Assembly (NCBI GenBank): GCA_016699695.1 | Contig: CP065006.1 | Location: forward strand, 3,596,001 to 3,660,000 | Length of the DNA: 64,000 nt | Source: Bacteroidota bacterium | GTDB lineage: Bacteria; Bacteroidota; Bacteroidia; Bacteroidales; UBA10428 | Direction of reading: 5' to 3' | Part shown: one piece after another, positions 1 to 9,222 of the stretch | Numbering within the stretch: position 1 is the first letter of the stretch | Layout of the letters: each line of letters starts with the position of its first letter | Notes under the pieces: generated by a model | Databases searched by the model: none | Told to the model about the DNA's origin: nothing | Seen by the model: only the letters and a program-made list of their open reading frames with translations | Program-made: the position numbers and the translations under genes

Positions 1-1
1 T

Positions 2-175
2 CCTCAGCGTCTGCTAACCATTGTGGTACCCGATGCCAAAGTAAAAACGGTGGTCAATACCATTATCAGTTCCAATCGTACCGGTCAGCCGGGAGACGGA
101 AAAATATTTGTAATGCCTGCCAACGAAGCATACAGTGTGCGAACAGGTGTAGGTGGCGACAGTGTTCTGGATTAA
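2..175 (+). CDS. nifI2: PII-family nitrogen regulator NifI2, C-terminal part
   Basis: The open frame enters from the left edge and ends with a TAA at 173-175; 57 residues are visible. They contain the PII C-terminal core: TIVVPD, then TGQPGDGKIFVMP and VRTG. The gene ends 16 bp before nifD. In methanogens, clostridia and Chlorobi two PII-like genes, nifI1 and nifI2, sit between nifH and nifD, and their products bind dinitrogenase to switch off activity when ammonium is present. Position directly before nifD points to NifI2 rather than NifI1 or GlnB; this is inference, because the T-loop lies outside the window. Confidence 0.8.
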   Translation, partial: PQRLLTIVVPDAKVKTVVNTIISSNRTGQPGDGKIFVMPANEAYSVRTGVGGDSVLD

Positions 176-191
176 CTAAAAACGAATTGTT

Positions 192-1823
192 ATGTCGAAA
201 ACTATCAATAAAACAGCATTGCCAGATCCTTCGGAACTAAAAGCCGAAATGCTGGCGCACTACCCGAACAAGGTGGCTAAGAAAAGATCCAAGTCCATTG
301 TTATCAACGACCCTATGGAAGAGCAGGAAATTCAGTCGAATATCCGAACCATTCCCGGTATTATTACCCAAAGGGGTTGTTGTTATGCAGGATGCAAGGG
401 TGTGGTACTGGGCCCTACCCGCGATATTGTAAACATTGTGCACGGTCCAATAGGATGTTCATTCTATGCATGGCTTACCAGGCGCAACCAAACCGATCCG
501 GGACCCGAGGGCGAAAACTACATGAATTACTGCTTTTCTACCGATATGCAGGACTCTAACATTGTGTTCGGTGGCGAAAAGAAACTGGAACAAGCTATTC
601 GCGAGGCTTATGCCTTGTTTAAGCCTCACGCCATTGCCATTTTCTCTACTTGTCCTGTGGGACTCATCGGTGACGACGTGCACCAGGTAGCACGGGCCAT
701 GAAAGAAGAATTAGGTATCAATGTGTTTGGATTCAGTTGCGAAGGCTATAAAGGAGTAAGCCAATCGGCCGGACACCACATTGCCAACAACGGAATATTT
801 AAACATGTGGTGGGCCTCAACGACGAGGATAAAGGTGGCAAATACAAAGTGAACCTTTTAGGCGAGTACAACATTGGCGGCGATTCTTTTGTCATCGAGA
901 AGTATTTCGAAGAAATGGGCATCACGCTTGTTTCAACTTATAGCGGAAACTCTTCGATACACCAATTCGAGAATAGCCACACTGCCGACCTGAACATGGT
1001 AATGTGCCACCGCTCTATCAACTACATTGCCGAGATGATGGAAAAGAAATACGGTATACCCTGGATGAAGGTTAATTTCATTGGCGCAGAGGCCACAGCC
1101 AAATCGCTGCGCAAATTAGCCGAATATTTCGAAGATCCGGAGCTGATGGAAAAAGCTGAAATGATCATCAAGCGCGAAATGAAAGAGGTGAAAAAAATTA
1201 TTGCCGACGTGAAACCGCGCACAGAAGGAAAACTGGCCATGATGTTTGTGGGCGGTTCGCGGGCTCATCACTACCAGGAGTTATTCAACGAAATTGGAAT
1301 GCGCACCGTATCGGCTGGTTATGAGTTCGGACACCGCGACGACTATGAGGGCCGTAAGGTTCTCCCCGACATCAAGGTCGATGCCGACAGCCGCAACATC
1401 GAAGAACTTGATGTGGTGAAAGACGACAAGAAATGGCGTCAGGATCTCGCCAACAAAAAAGTGTTGCTGATGAGCAAAGGCTATCAGTTCGAAAACTACG
1501 AAGGTATGATGACCGATATGGAAAAAAACAGCCTGATTATCGATGATATCTCGCACTACGAAACCGAAAAGCTGATCGAGTTCTATAAACCCGACATTGT
1601 TGGTGCCGGCATTAAAGAAAAATATGTGGTGCAAAAATACGGTATTCCGCTTAAGCAATTGCACAGCTACGATTATGGCGGACCTTATGCCGGGTTTAAA
1701 GGAGCCATGAATTTTTACAAGGAGATAGACCGCATGGTAAATCAAACCATTTGGAAACTAGCCCTTCCACCATGGATTAACCAGCCCGAGATTGTTGCCA
1801 CTATGGCTGATGTGGAATATTAA
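192..1823 (+). CDS. nifD: Nitrogenase molybdenum-iron protein alpha chain
   Basis: 543 residues. With NifK it forms the MoFe dinitrogenase that reduces N2 in the cytoplasm, taking electrons from NifH. P-cluster cysteines are visible at C63 (RGCCYAGCKG), C89 (HGPIGC) and C154 (STCPVGLIGDD). The two FeMo-cofactor ligands are C272 (VMCHRSINYI) and H491 (LHSYDYGGPYAGF). The KYGIPWMKVNF stretch is typical of Mo-type NifD. The protein is about 50 residues longer than Azotobacter NifD; the extra segment (about 380-430) matches the insertion known from the Clostridium pasteurianum alpha chain, placing the enzyme among the anaerobe-type Mo nitrogenases. First gene after nifI2; nifK follows 89 bp later. 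Confidence 0.97.
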   Translation: MSKTINKTALPDPSELKAEMLAHYPNKVAKKRSKSIVINDPMEEQEIQSNIRTIPGIITQRGCCYAGCKGVVLGPTRDIVNIVHGPIGCSFYAWLTRRNQTDPGPEGENYMNYCFSTDMQDSNIVFGGEKKLEQAIREAYALFKPHAIAIFSTCPVGLIGDDVHQVARAMKEELGINVFGFSCEGYKGVSQSAGHHIANNGIFKHVVGLNDEDKGGKYKVNLLGEYNIGGDSFVIEKYFEEMGITLVSTYSGNSSIHQFENSHTADLNMVMCHRSINYIAEMMEKKYGIPWMKVNFIGAEATAKSLRKLAEYFEDPELMEKAEMIIKREMKEVKKIIADVKPRTEGKLAMMFVGGSRAHHYQELFNEIGMRTVSAGYEFGHRDDYEGRKVLPDIKVDADSRNIEELDVVKDDKKWRQDLANKKVLLMSKGYQFENYEGMMTDMEKNSLIIDDISHYETEKLIEFYKPDIVGAGIKEKYVVQKYGIPLKQLHSYDYGGPYAGFKGAMNFYKEIDRMVNQTIWKLALPPWINQPEIVATMADVEY

Positions 1824-1912
1824 ACAGATTAGGGTCAGATTCGGGCAGGTTAAGCAATAAAAGCTCCTGCCCCTATTCACACCTTCATAATCATCACTTA
1901 AAAATTAAAAAT

Positions 1913-3295
1913 ATGTTACTCAGACATACACCTGCTGAAATGATAGAGCGTAGCGCTCTAACCATCAACCCGGCAAAGACCTGCCAGCCGGTAGGGGCCA
2001 TGTATGCGGCGCTTGGCATTCACGGATGTCTTCCGCATAGTCATGGTTCGCAAGGCTGTTGCTCTTACCACCGAACTGCACTTACCCGCCATTATAAAGA
2101 GCCAATAATGGCTGCTACCAGTTCCTTTACCGAAGGATCGTCGGTGTTTGGCGGCCAGGCAAACCTGATACAAGCTATCGATAACATCTTTAGCATCTAC
2201 GACCCACAGGTCATTGCTGTTCATTCTACCTGTTTGAGCGAAACCATTGGCGACGACCTGAAGCAGATTATTGAGAAAGCAAAAGATGAAGGGAAAGTAC
2301 CCCTTGGTAAACATGTAATTCATTGTAATACCCCCAGCTATGTGGGTTCGCATGTAACAGGATATTCCAATATGGTGGCCGGAATGGTGGATTATTTTGC
2401 CGAATCGAATGGTAAAAAGGCCGATCGCATCAACCTCATCTCTGGTTGGGTTGAACCCTCTGATATGCGCGAGGTGAAAAGGATTGCAGAAGCAATGAAA
2501 GCCAAATACATTCTTTTCCCGGATACATCGGATGTGGTGGATGCACCCATGACCGGTAAGTTTAACATGTACCCCAAGGGAGGCACCAGCATCACCGATT
2601 TAATTGCCTCTGGTAGTAGCAAGGCTACCTTAGCCTTTGGCGAGTTTGCTACCAAAGCTGCAGCCATTAAAATGGAAAATAAATGCAAAGTGCCTTTCGA
2701 GCTAACCGATCTGCCTATTGGAATACGGGCTACCGATCGTTTTATTTCAACGCTTTCGAAATTGGCTGAAGTAACCATACCTGACAGTATTACTGCAGAA
2801 CGCGGTCGACTGGTAGATATGATTGCCGACATGCATCAGTATCTTGCCGGAAAACGTGTTGCCCTTTTTGGCGATCCTGATCAATTGATTCCATTGACTG
2901 AGTTTTTGCTCGATATGGACATGAAACCGGTTTATATTGTATCCGGAACTCCAGGAAAAAAGATGGCGCAGCGCCTTGAAAATCTACTTTCTGTAAAATT
3001 ACCAGAAGCTAAATTCAAAAATGGTGAGGTAGCTGATACTTTTCTTCTGCACCAGTGGATAAAGAACGAACCGGTTGATTTACTGATCGGCAACACTTAT
3101 GGAAAGTACATTGCACGCGATGAGAATTTACCCTTTTTGCGTATGGGATTCCCGATAATGGACAGGGTAGGTCATTCATACTTTCCTACTGTTGGTTATC
3201 TGGGCGGTATGCGAATAGTGGAAAAAATGCTGAGTCTCTTTATGGATAAGCAGGATGCTGAATCAGTGGAATCATCCTTTGAGCTTACGATGTAA
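1913..3295 (+). CDS. nifK: Nitrogenase molybdenum-iron protein beta chain
   Basis: 460 residues; beta subunit of MoFe protein, supplying half of the P-cluster ligands. Cysteines at C24 (AKTCQPVGAM), C49/C50 (HGSQGCCSYHR) and C107 (HSTCLSETIGDD) fit the beta-chain pattern. The N-terminus is short compared with the 520-residue Azotobacter chain, as is usual for anaerobe-type enzymes. The sequence NLPFLRMGFPIMDRVG near residue 405 is the conserved C-terminal region. It follows nifD and precedes nifE on the same strand; the 160 bp before nifE could hold an internal promoter, but none is obvious. Confidence 0.97.
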   Translation: MLLRHTPAEMIERSALTINPAKTCQPVGAMYAALGIHGCLPHSHGSQGCCSYHRTALTRHYKEPIMAATSSFTEGSSVFGGQANLIQAIDNIFSIYDPQVIAVHSTCLSETIGDDLKQIIEKAKDEGKVPLGKHVIHCNTPSYVGSHVTGYSNMVAGMVDYFAESNGKKADRINLISGWVEPSDMREVKRIAEAMKAKYILFPDTSDVVDAPMTGKFNMYPKGGTSITDLIASGSSKATLAFGEFATKAAAIKMENKCKVPFELTDLPIGIRATDRFISTLSKLAEVTIPDSITAERGRLVDMIADMHQYLAGKRVALFGDPDQLIPLTEFLLDMDMKPVYIVSGTPGKKMAQRLENLLSVKLPEAKFKNGEVADTFLLHQWIKNEPVDLLIGNTYGKYIARDENLPFLRMGFPIMDRVGHSYFPTVGYLGGMRIVEKMLSLFMDKQDAESVESSFELTM

Positions 3296-3455
3296 CAATT
3301 GCAATCCCCCTGTTCTCTGATAGATTCTGGGAAACAATCTAGGTTGATTGACCAGATGCACACAAGCTGTGCCCTGCCCGGCACGAGTTGCCGGGCAGAT
3401 TTTTAAAGAGAAGAAATGGAAAAGATAATATAGAGGCAAACTTAATCAGAAGGCC

Positions 3456-4799
3456 ATGAAAGCAATACTTAAAGCACGCGAAGATCAGGTTATAACCAAG
3501 GGAAAGGATGACAAGGAGCTTGCTTGTAACAAAGCCAGTGTGGCTGGATCGGTAAGTCAGAGGGCATGCGTATTTTGTGGTTCGAGGGTGGTATTGTACC
3601 CCATTGCCGATGCACTTCACTTAATTCATGGTCCAGTGGGCTGTGCAGCCTACACCTGGGATATTCGTGGTGCCCTCTCTTCGGGCCCTGAGTTGCATCG
3701 TATGAGTTTTTCGACCGACCTGAAAGAGAATCAGGTCATTTTTGGAGGTGAAAAGGTATTGTACAAGTCGCTTGTCGAGTTAATTGATACCTATCAACCC
3801 AAGGCTGCTTTTGTCTATTCCACTTGCATTGTAGGCCTTATTGGTGACGATGTGGAAGCCATTTGCAGGCGTGTAAGTCAGGAAAAAAGCATCGATGTAA
3901 TTCCCGTGCAGGCACCAGGTTTTGCCGGAACAAAAAAGGATGGCTACAAGGTGGCCTGCGATGCCCTAATGAAACTCGTTGGCACCAAAGGCAACGAAAG
4001 CACATTGCCAGAAAGTATCAACATAATAGGCGATTTTAACCTGGCCGGCGAGCTATACTTATTGAAAGATTATTACGAGCGCATGGGTGTTAAGATTGTG
4101 GCCAGCATTACCGGCGATGGAAGGGTAGACGATATACGTCAGGCTCATAAGGCGGCTCTTAATGTGGTGCAGTGTTCAGGTTCGATGAGTAACCTGGCTC
4201 TTCAGATGAAAGAACGCTATGGCATACCCTCTCTCAAAGTTTCGTATTTCGGAATCGAAGATATGTCGGATGCACTTTACGAAGTTGCACGTTTCTTTAA
4301 TAGCAACAGCATGCTCGAAAAAGCGGCTTCAATTGTACGCTCCGAAGTGGGCGATCTGCTTCCTCAGCTGGAAGTATACCGAAAAAAGCTGGAGGGCAAA
4401 AAGGCAGCTATATATGTGGGTGGTGCCTTTAAGGCCATCTCGCTAATTAAGGCCTTACGCATGATTGGGGTGCAGACCGTAGTGGTAGGTTCGCAAACCG
4501 GTAACAAGGAAGATTACAAAATAATGAAAGAATTAAGCGACGAAGGGACTATTCTCGTCGATGATACCAATCCGCTGGAATTAACTCAATTGGTAAAACA
4601 AACCGGTGCAGATATCCTGATAGGTGGCGTAAAAGAACGCCCCATTGCTTATAAACTTGGCCTTGGCTTCTGCGACCACAACCACGAACGTAAACTGGCT
4701 CTGGCAGGCTATGAAGGCATGCTGAATTTTGCCAAAGAAATACATGCCACGGCCATGAGTCCTGTTTTCAGATTTACACGCCCTACCAAATCACTCTAA
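3456..4799 (+). CDS. nifE: Nitrogenase cofactor assembly scaffold NifE
   Basis: 447 residues, a NifD paralogue. With NifN it forms the scaffold on which NifB-co matures to FeMo-co. NifD-like cluster residues are kept: ACVFCGSRVVL, HGPVGCAAYTWD and YSTCIVGLIGDD. The MSFSTDLKENQVIFGGEKVL segment separates NifE from NifD, and the His ligand region of NifD is absent, as expected for a scaffold. nifN begins 11 bp after its stop, so the two are almost certainly cotranscribed. Confidence 0.95.
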   Translation: MKAILKAREDQVITKGKDDKELACNKASVAGSVSQRACVFCGSRVVLYPIADALHLIHGPVGCAAYTWDIRGALSSGPELHRMSFSTDLKENQVIFGGEKVLYKSLVELIDTYQPKAAFVYSTCIVGLIGDDVEAICRRVSQEKSIDVIPVQAPGFAGTKKDGYKVACDALMKLVGTKGNESTLPESINIIGDFNLAGELYLLKDYYERMGVKIVASITGDGRVDDIRQAHKAALNVVQCSGSMSNLALQMKERYGIPSLKVSYFGIEDMSDALYEVARFFNSNSMLEKAASIVRSEVGDLLPQLEVYRKKLEGKKAAIYVGGAFKAISLIKALRMIGVQTVVVGSQTGNKEDYKIMKELSDEGTILVDDTNPLELTQLVKQTGADILIGGVKERPIAYKLGLGFCDHNHERKLALAGYEGMLNFAKEIHATAMSPVFRFTRPTKSL

Positions 4800-4810
4800 A
4801 AAACCAGGTT

Positions 4811-6181
4811 ATGAACGAAGTAAAAGAAAAAACATATACAGCCACCCGCAACGCATGCAAGCTTTGCACCCCGCTTGGTGCAAGCATTGCTTTTAAGGGA
4901 ATCGAAGGTTGTGTGCCCTTGATTCACGGATCGCAAGGCTGTTCTACCTATATACGCCGCTACCTGATAAGCCATTACAAAGAACCGGTTGACATTGCCT
5001 CCACAAATTTTACTGAGGAGTCGGCCATTTTTGGAGGTGAAAATAACTTGTTTACTGCCCTAAAAAACATTACAAGTCAGTACAAACCAGATATAATTGG
5101 CATAGCCACAACCTGCCTGAGTGAAACTATTGGCGACGACATGCAGAAACTCATCGGTAAGTATAAACTGGAAAACAGCTCATCAAAGGATTTACCCAGC
5201 CTAGTGTATGTGAATACACCTAGCTATTCAGGTACTCATGCCGATGGTTTTCACAATGCCATTCTTGCCCTGGTAAGAACTTTTGCCTGCAGCAGCGAAA
5301 CAAACAGCAGAATTAACCTATTCCCAGGATTTCTTTCTCCGGCAGATATCCGTCATCTCAAAGAAATTACAGATTCTTTCGGTTTTGAAACGAACCTGCT
5401 TTCCGATTATTCAGAAATACTCGACAATGGATACACAGGAGAGTACGAACGAATTCCGAAGGGTGGTACTCCCTTGGAATCGATTCGAAATACTGCTTCA
5501 GCAAGGGCTACAATAGAGTTTGGGTATATTTTGAATAAAACCAATCTTAAGGCGGTTTCAGCCGGAGAATACCTCGAGCAGAAGTTTTCTGTACCCAGGG
5601 TGAATCTTGGAATACCAATTGGCATAAACGAAACCGATTATTTTTTTAGTGCTCTTGAGAATCTGTCGGGCTGCAAAACACCTGAGAAATACAAGAAGCA
5701 GCGTGCCCGTCTGGTAGATGCCTATGTCGATGGGCACAAATACCTCTTCGGAAAGCGGGCAGTAGTGTATGGCGAAGAAGACTTTGTGGCGGCCATGGTA
5801 TCGTTTCTCGAAGAAATAGGAATCGAAACGGTACTTTGTGCTACCGGGGGCAACAGCGGCATTTTAAAAAAAGTGCTTCTTGAGAATATACTGCTGCGCA
5901 ACGAAATAAATGTGCACGAGAATTACGACTTCGAAGATATTAAATCGGCATGTGCGGAACTTCGTCCCGACCTGCTGATTGGAAACAGCAAAGCCTATTA
6001 CATAGCCCGTGAGTTGGAAATCCCTCTGGTAAGGGTTGGTTTTCCCATTCACGACAGGGTAGGAGGTCAGCGACTTTTGCATGTGGGTTACGAAGGCACA
6101 CAACAGCTTTTCGATTCAATTGCCAATGCTTTAATTGATTATACACAGGCACATTCTCCTGTAGGATATAAATATATGTAA
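4811..6181 (+). CDS. nifN: Nitrogenase cofactor assembly scaffold NifN
   Basis: 456 residues, a NifK paralogue and partner of NifE. The motifs NACKLCTPLGASIAFKGIEG, HGSQGCSTYIRR and ATTCLSETIGDDM match NifN/NifK, and PLVRVGFPIHDRVGG near residue 405 is the shared C-terminal signature. Shorter and less conserved than NifK. It stands in the order nifE-nifN-nifB, the usual cofactor-assembly block. No NifX or NifB domain is fused to its C-terminus; the NifX-like domain here is on NifB. Confidence 0.93.
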   Translation: MNEVKEKTYTATRNACKLCTPLGASIAFKGIEGCVPLIHGSQGCSTYIRRYLISHYKEPVDIASTNFTEESAIFGGENNLFTALKNITSQYKPDIIGIATTCLSETIGDDMQKLIGKYKLENSSSKDLPSLVYVNTPSYSGTHADGFHNAILALVRTFACSSETNSRINLFPGFLSPADIRHLKEITDSFGFETNLLSDYSEILDNGYTGEYERIPKGGTPLESIRNTASARATIEFGYILNKTNLKAVSAGEYLEQKFSVPRVNLGIPIGINETDYFFSALENLSGCKTPEKYKKQRARLVDAYVDGHKYLFGKRAVVYGEEDFVAAMVSFLEEIGIETVLCATGGNSGILKKVLLENILLRNEINVHENYDFEDIKSACAELRPDLLIGNSKAYYIARELEIPLVRVGFPIHDRVGGQRLLHVGYEGTQQLFDSIANALIDYTQAHSPVGYKYM

Positions 6182-6224
6182 GGGATAACGAAACAGGCAG
6201 CAATGCCGATAAAATCAGAACAGC

Positions 6225-7496
6225 ATGGACACTAAAACAAGCAATACCGCCAAGCATCCTTGCTTTAACAAAGATGCCAAACTCAAATACGCACGTGTAC
6301 ATATTCCTGTGGCGCCCAAATGCAATGTGCAATGCAACTATTGTAACCGCAAGTACGATTGTGTGAACGAAAGCCGCCCTGGAGTGACCAGTGCTGTGCT
6401 TACACCCTACCAATCGGTGAACTACCTGCGTTCGATATCGGCACGTATCAACAATATCTCCACCATTGGCATTGCCGGTCCAGGTGATGCATTTGCCGAG
6501 CCGGAAAGAACCATCGAAGCCATTCAGCTGATACGGAAGGAATTTCCTGATAAAATTTTCTGTCTCTCCTCTAACGGGCTTAATATTTTGCCTTATATCG
6601 ATCAACTTGCCGATCTGGGAGTTACTCATGTAACCCTCACCATAAACAGTTTCAGGTTAGAAACCCTGACTCAGATATACCAATGGGTACAGTTTAAGAA
6701 AAAAGTGTACCGTGGCGAAGCCGCTGCGGCTATTATGCTCGAGCAGCAAGTTGAAGCATTAATTGCCCTGGTAAAGGCAGGTATTGCCGTAAAGGTGAAT
6801 ACGATTGTAGTGCCGGGTGTGAATGACCATGAAATAGAAGAAGTAGCAGAAAAGTTGGGCGAATTGGGAGCCTCTACCATGAACTGTATTCCTCTGATTC
6901 CCGCTAAAGGCAGCGCCATGGAAGGCTTCCCTGCGCCCACCCGCGAGGCTATGAACGAGATTACCAAAAAAATCAGCGCCTACATCAAACCTATGACCCA
7001 TTGCGCCCGTTGTAGGGCCGATGCGGCCGGATTGCTTGGCCAGGACGATACAGAAGCCTATAAACTCATCAGCGAATGTGCCGCCATGCCAGTGGCTATG
7101 CCCGATAAGAAACCTTATGTGGCTGTGGCAAGCTACGAAGGCCTGCTTATAAACCGACACTTAGGCGAGGCCGACGAAATGCTTATCTATTCGCAAGAGG
7201 TGTCAGGGTATACTCTAGTGGAAAAGCGCAAAACCCCGGCCAAGGGCAATGGCGACCTGCGCTGGATTCATCTGGCCAAAACCCTGCACGACTGCTCTTA
7301 CATTCTGGTAAATGGAGTAGGAGCCAGACCGGTAGAGGTATTGCAAAGAGTTGGCATTGCCGTTGTGGAAATGTCGGGTCTCATTGACAATGGACTCGAT
7401 GCAGTGTACAAGGGCACCAAACTTAAAACTGTGCTGAAAACCAATATAGGCAAATGTGGCGATAGCTGCGGCGGAAACGGCCAGGGGTGTGGATAA
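6225..7496 (+). CDS. nifB: Radical SAM cofactor assembly protein NifB with C-terminal NifX-like domain
   Basis: 423 residues. NifB uses S-adenosylmethionine to insert carbide and fuse [4Fe-4S] units into NifB-co. The radical SAM cluster motif is C33-x3-C37-x2-C40 (CNVQCNYC). The AdoMet barrel runs to about residue 270 with further conserved Cys (MTHCARCRADAAG, near 258-268). From about 300 to 410 a NifX/NafY-like cofactor-carrier domain follows (VASYEGLLINRHLGEAD). The C-terminus ends in a Gly/Cys-rich tail, KCGDSCGGNGQGCG, which could bind metal but whose role is not known to me. The stop is 15 bp before the left end of an insertion sequence. Confidence 0.96.
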   Translation: MDTKTSNTAKHPCFNKDAKLKYARVHIPVAPKCNVQCNYCNRKYDCVNESRPGVTSAVLTPYQSVNYLRSISARINNISTIGIAGPGDAFAEPERTIEAIQLIRKEFPDKIFCLSSNGLNILPYIDQLADLGVTHVTLTINSFRLETLTQIYQWVQFKKKVYRGEAAAAIMLEQQVEALIALVKAGIAVKVNTIVVPGVNDHEIEEVAEKLGELGASTMNCIPLIPAKGSAMEGFPAPTREAMNEITKKISAYIKPMTHCARCRADAAGLLGQDDTEAYKLISECAAMPVAMPDKKPYVAVASYEGLLINRHLGEADEMLIYSQEVSGYTLVEKRKTPAKGNGDLRWIHLAKTLHDCSYILVNGVGARPVEVLQRVGIAVVEMSGLIDNGLDAVYKGTKLKTVLKTNIGKCGDSCGGNGQGCG

Positions 7497-7502
7497 TGTC
7501 TA

Positions 7503-7511
7503 CTTGAAAAT
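7503..7511. repeat. Target-site duplication, left copy (CTTGAAAAT)
   Basis: The 9-mer CTTGAAAAT directly precedes the left end of the insertion sequence at 7512 and recurs directly after its right end at 8821-8829. The identity can be extended by CA on the right side (11 bp), because the element itself begins with CA. Duplications of 9-12 bp are usual for the IS4 family. Confidence 0.85.
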
Positions 7512-8820
7512 CACTAGTGGGCATTATAAATTAAGTTACGTTCTTTGAAATTCTTTGTACATCGCAGTTGTAGCGTTTTTTGATAGCGTGACGATTTGAA
7601 TTGAATAGTTAGATATTTGCTTCAAAACAAGCAAATTCTATGAATCAAGGTAATTTATCTTCGCACAACTTACAGATTTTTTACCCCGCAGGGTTTTTGA
7701 TCGGATTGTTCAAAATCATGAAGGGAATAAGTATGTTAGAACATTCACTTGTTGGAATCAGATGCTTTGCATGGTCTTTGGACAGCTAACTTCAAGAGAC
7801 AGTATGCGTGATCTAATGCTTAGTTTGGAAGCACATCAACCCAAATATTATCACCTTGGATTTGGGCCTTCAGTATCCCGACGAAATCTAGGCACTTCAA
7901 ATGCAAAACGCAGTTATAGAATATTTGAAGAGTTTGCTTACGTTTTAATTGAGCAGGCCAGAAGGAGTTGCTACAAAACCGATTTCGAAGTCAAGGTAGA
8001 CGGTAACGTTTATGCATTAGATTCCACAACTATTGATCTATGTTTGAGTGTTTTTGGTGGGCTGAGTTCCGAAAGGCAAAGGGAGGCATAAAACTTCACA
8101 CCTTATATGATGTGAAGACATCCATCCCAAGCTTTTTACATATCACCAAAGCAAGTGTCCATGATGTCAATATACTTGATCTCATCCAATTTGAAGCTGG
8201 AAGTTTTTATGTGGTTGATAAAGCATATATTGACTTCCGTCGTTTGCATAGATTGCATTCTCAAGGCGCATATTTTGTAACAAGAGCCAAAGAAAATATG
8301 CGTTTTAGGCGACTATATTCCAGAGTTGTTGACAAAACAAAAGGAGTACAATATGATCAGGTTGGAAAGCTAGAAACACACTATTCGAAAAAGGAATATC
8401 CCGATAAACTTCGCAGAATAAAGTATTATGATCAGGAAAGTAAAAATGAACTTGTTTTCTTAACCAATAATACCGAGTTAGAAGCCAAAGAGATCGCCAT
8501 GTTGTATAAGAAACGCTGGGAAGTTGAACTATTTTTCAAATGGATGAAACAACACTTAAAGATTAAATCCTTTTGGGGAAATTCAATGAATGCTGTTAAG
8601 ATCCAAATATATTGTGGGATCATTGCTTACTGTTTAGTCGCCATAATTGGAAACAAACTGAAAGTTGACCGTCCAATCTACGAAATATTACAAATATTCA
8701 GCATTTCTCTACTCGATAAAACGCCTGTAAGAGAGATACTTACAAAATGCGATTACAAATATGTCAAAGAACTTCAAGTTAAACAATTAAAAATCAGTGG
8801 GTTTTAAGTGCCCACTAATG
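7512..8820 (+). mobile_element. IS4-family insertion sequence, 1309 bp
   Basis: The ends are CACTAGTGGGCA (7512-7523) and, on the opposite strand, CATTAGTGGGCA (8809-8820): 11 of 12 terminal inverted bases match. A target duplication CTTGAAAAT flanks both ends. The only gene is a DDE transposase that needs two single-base repairs to be read through. The element sits between nifB and the nifX-like gene, so it interrupts the nif cluster without destroying a coding sequence. The clean ends suggest fairly recent insertion. Confidence 0.9.
7640..8807 (+). pseudogene. IS4-family DDE transposase with two frameshifts
   Basis: Starting at the ATG at 7640, one A appears to be missing at about 7652-7654 (the MNQG frame must shift to reach FAQLTDFLPRRVFDR) and one T in the T-run at 8051-8055 (DSTTIDLCLSVF must shift to WWAEFRKAKGG). 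Adding both bases gives an exact 390-codon frame, the size expected for this transposase group. Domains: N-terminal DUF4372-type region (FTCWNQMLCMVFGQLTSRDS), catalytic Asp in ALDSTTIDL, second Asp in VVDKAYIDF, and the Y-(2)-R-(3)-E-type C-terminal signature in YKKRWEVELFFKWMKQHL. Both lesions are in homopolymers: they could be real decay, sequencing error, or less likely programmed frameshifting. Confidence 0.85.
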
Positions 8821-8829
8821 CTTGAAAAT
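8821..8829. repeat. Target-site duplication, right copy (CTTGAAAAT)
   Basis: Second copy of the 9-mer found at 7503-7511, directly after the right inverted repeat of the insertion sequence. It lies just before the start codon of the NifX-like gene, so the pre-insertion junction can be rebuilt by deleting one copy and the element. Confidence 0.85.
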
Positions 8830-8842
8830 CAATAATACGCAC

Positions 8843-9202
8843 ATGAAAATAGCAATTACAACAAGCGACGGCAATTATGTCGATACACATTTTGGTAAGG
8901 CCTCTACATTTTTTGTGTACGAGGTAGTTGACGGTGCCCTGCGTACCATCGAAAAACGTGGTGTAATACCATATTGCCGGCAGGAAGGTATTAAAAGCAC
9001 CTCTGACCACACTTTTGTGGCCGAAAAGTTTGCCATTGCCTATGACCTGATTAAGGATTGCCAGGTGCTTATTACGCAGCAAATTGGCGAGGTGCCAAAA
9101 ATCAGGCTTAAAAATCTGGGTATAGAGGTAAAACTTTGTTATTGTGCAGTAGAACAGGTGATTTCAACAAAGAATCACCAATGTGAAAAAATCGAACTTT
9201 AA
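8843..9202 (+). CDS. NifX/NafY-family FeMo-cofactor carrier protein
   Basis: 119 residues from the ATG at 8843 (MKIAITTSDGNYVDTHFGKA). This is the dinitrogenase iron-molybdenum cofactor biosynthesis fold (PF02579): the N-terminal strand, TSDG and HFGKA are typical, and the CQVLITQQIGEVPKIRLKNL segment matches the conserved second half. Such proteins bind NifB-co or FeMo-co and pass it on. A TTG start 21 bp upstream is possible but would make the leader overlap the IS target duplication. The insertion sequence now separates the gene from nifB, so its expression may depend on a promoter in the element. Confidence 0.85.
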   Translation: MKIAITTSDGNYVDTHFGKASTFFVYEVVDGALRTIEKRGVIPYCRQEGIKSTSDHTFVAEKFAIAYDLIKDCQVLITQQIGEVPKIRLKNLGIEVKLCYCAVEQVISTKNHQCEKIEL

Positions 9203-9222
9203 TTCAAAATACATAATACAAC

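Noticed and set aside
1281..1745. Long open frame on the - strand inside nifD
   Set aside because: Antisense shadow of a strongly conserved coding sequence, with no start signal and no recognisable domain.
8049..8057. Programmed frameshift in the IS transposase
   Set aside because: The T-run is not a typical A6G or heptameric slippery site, and a second lesion near the start would also be needed; simple decay or sequencing error is more likely.
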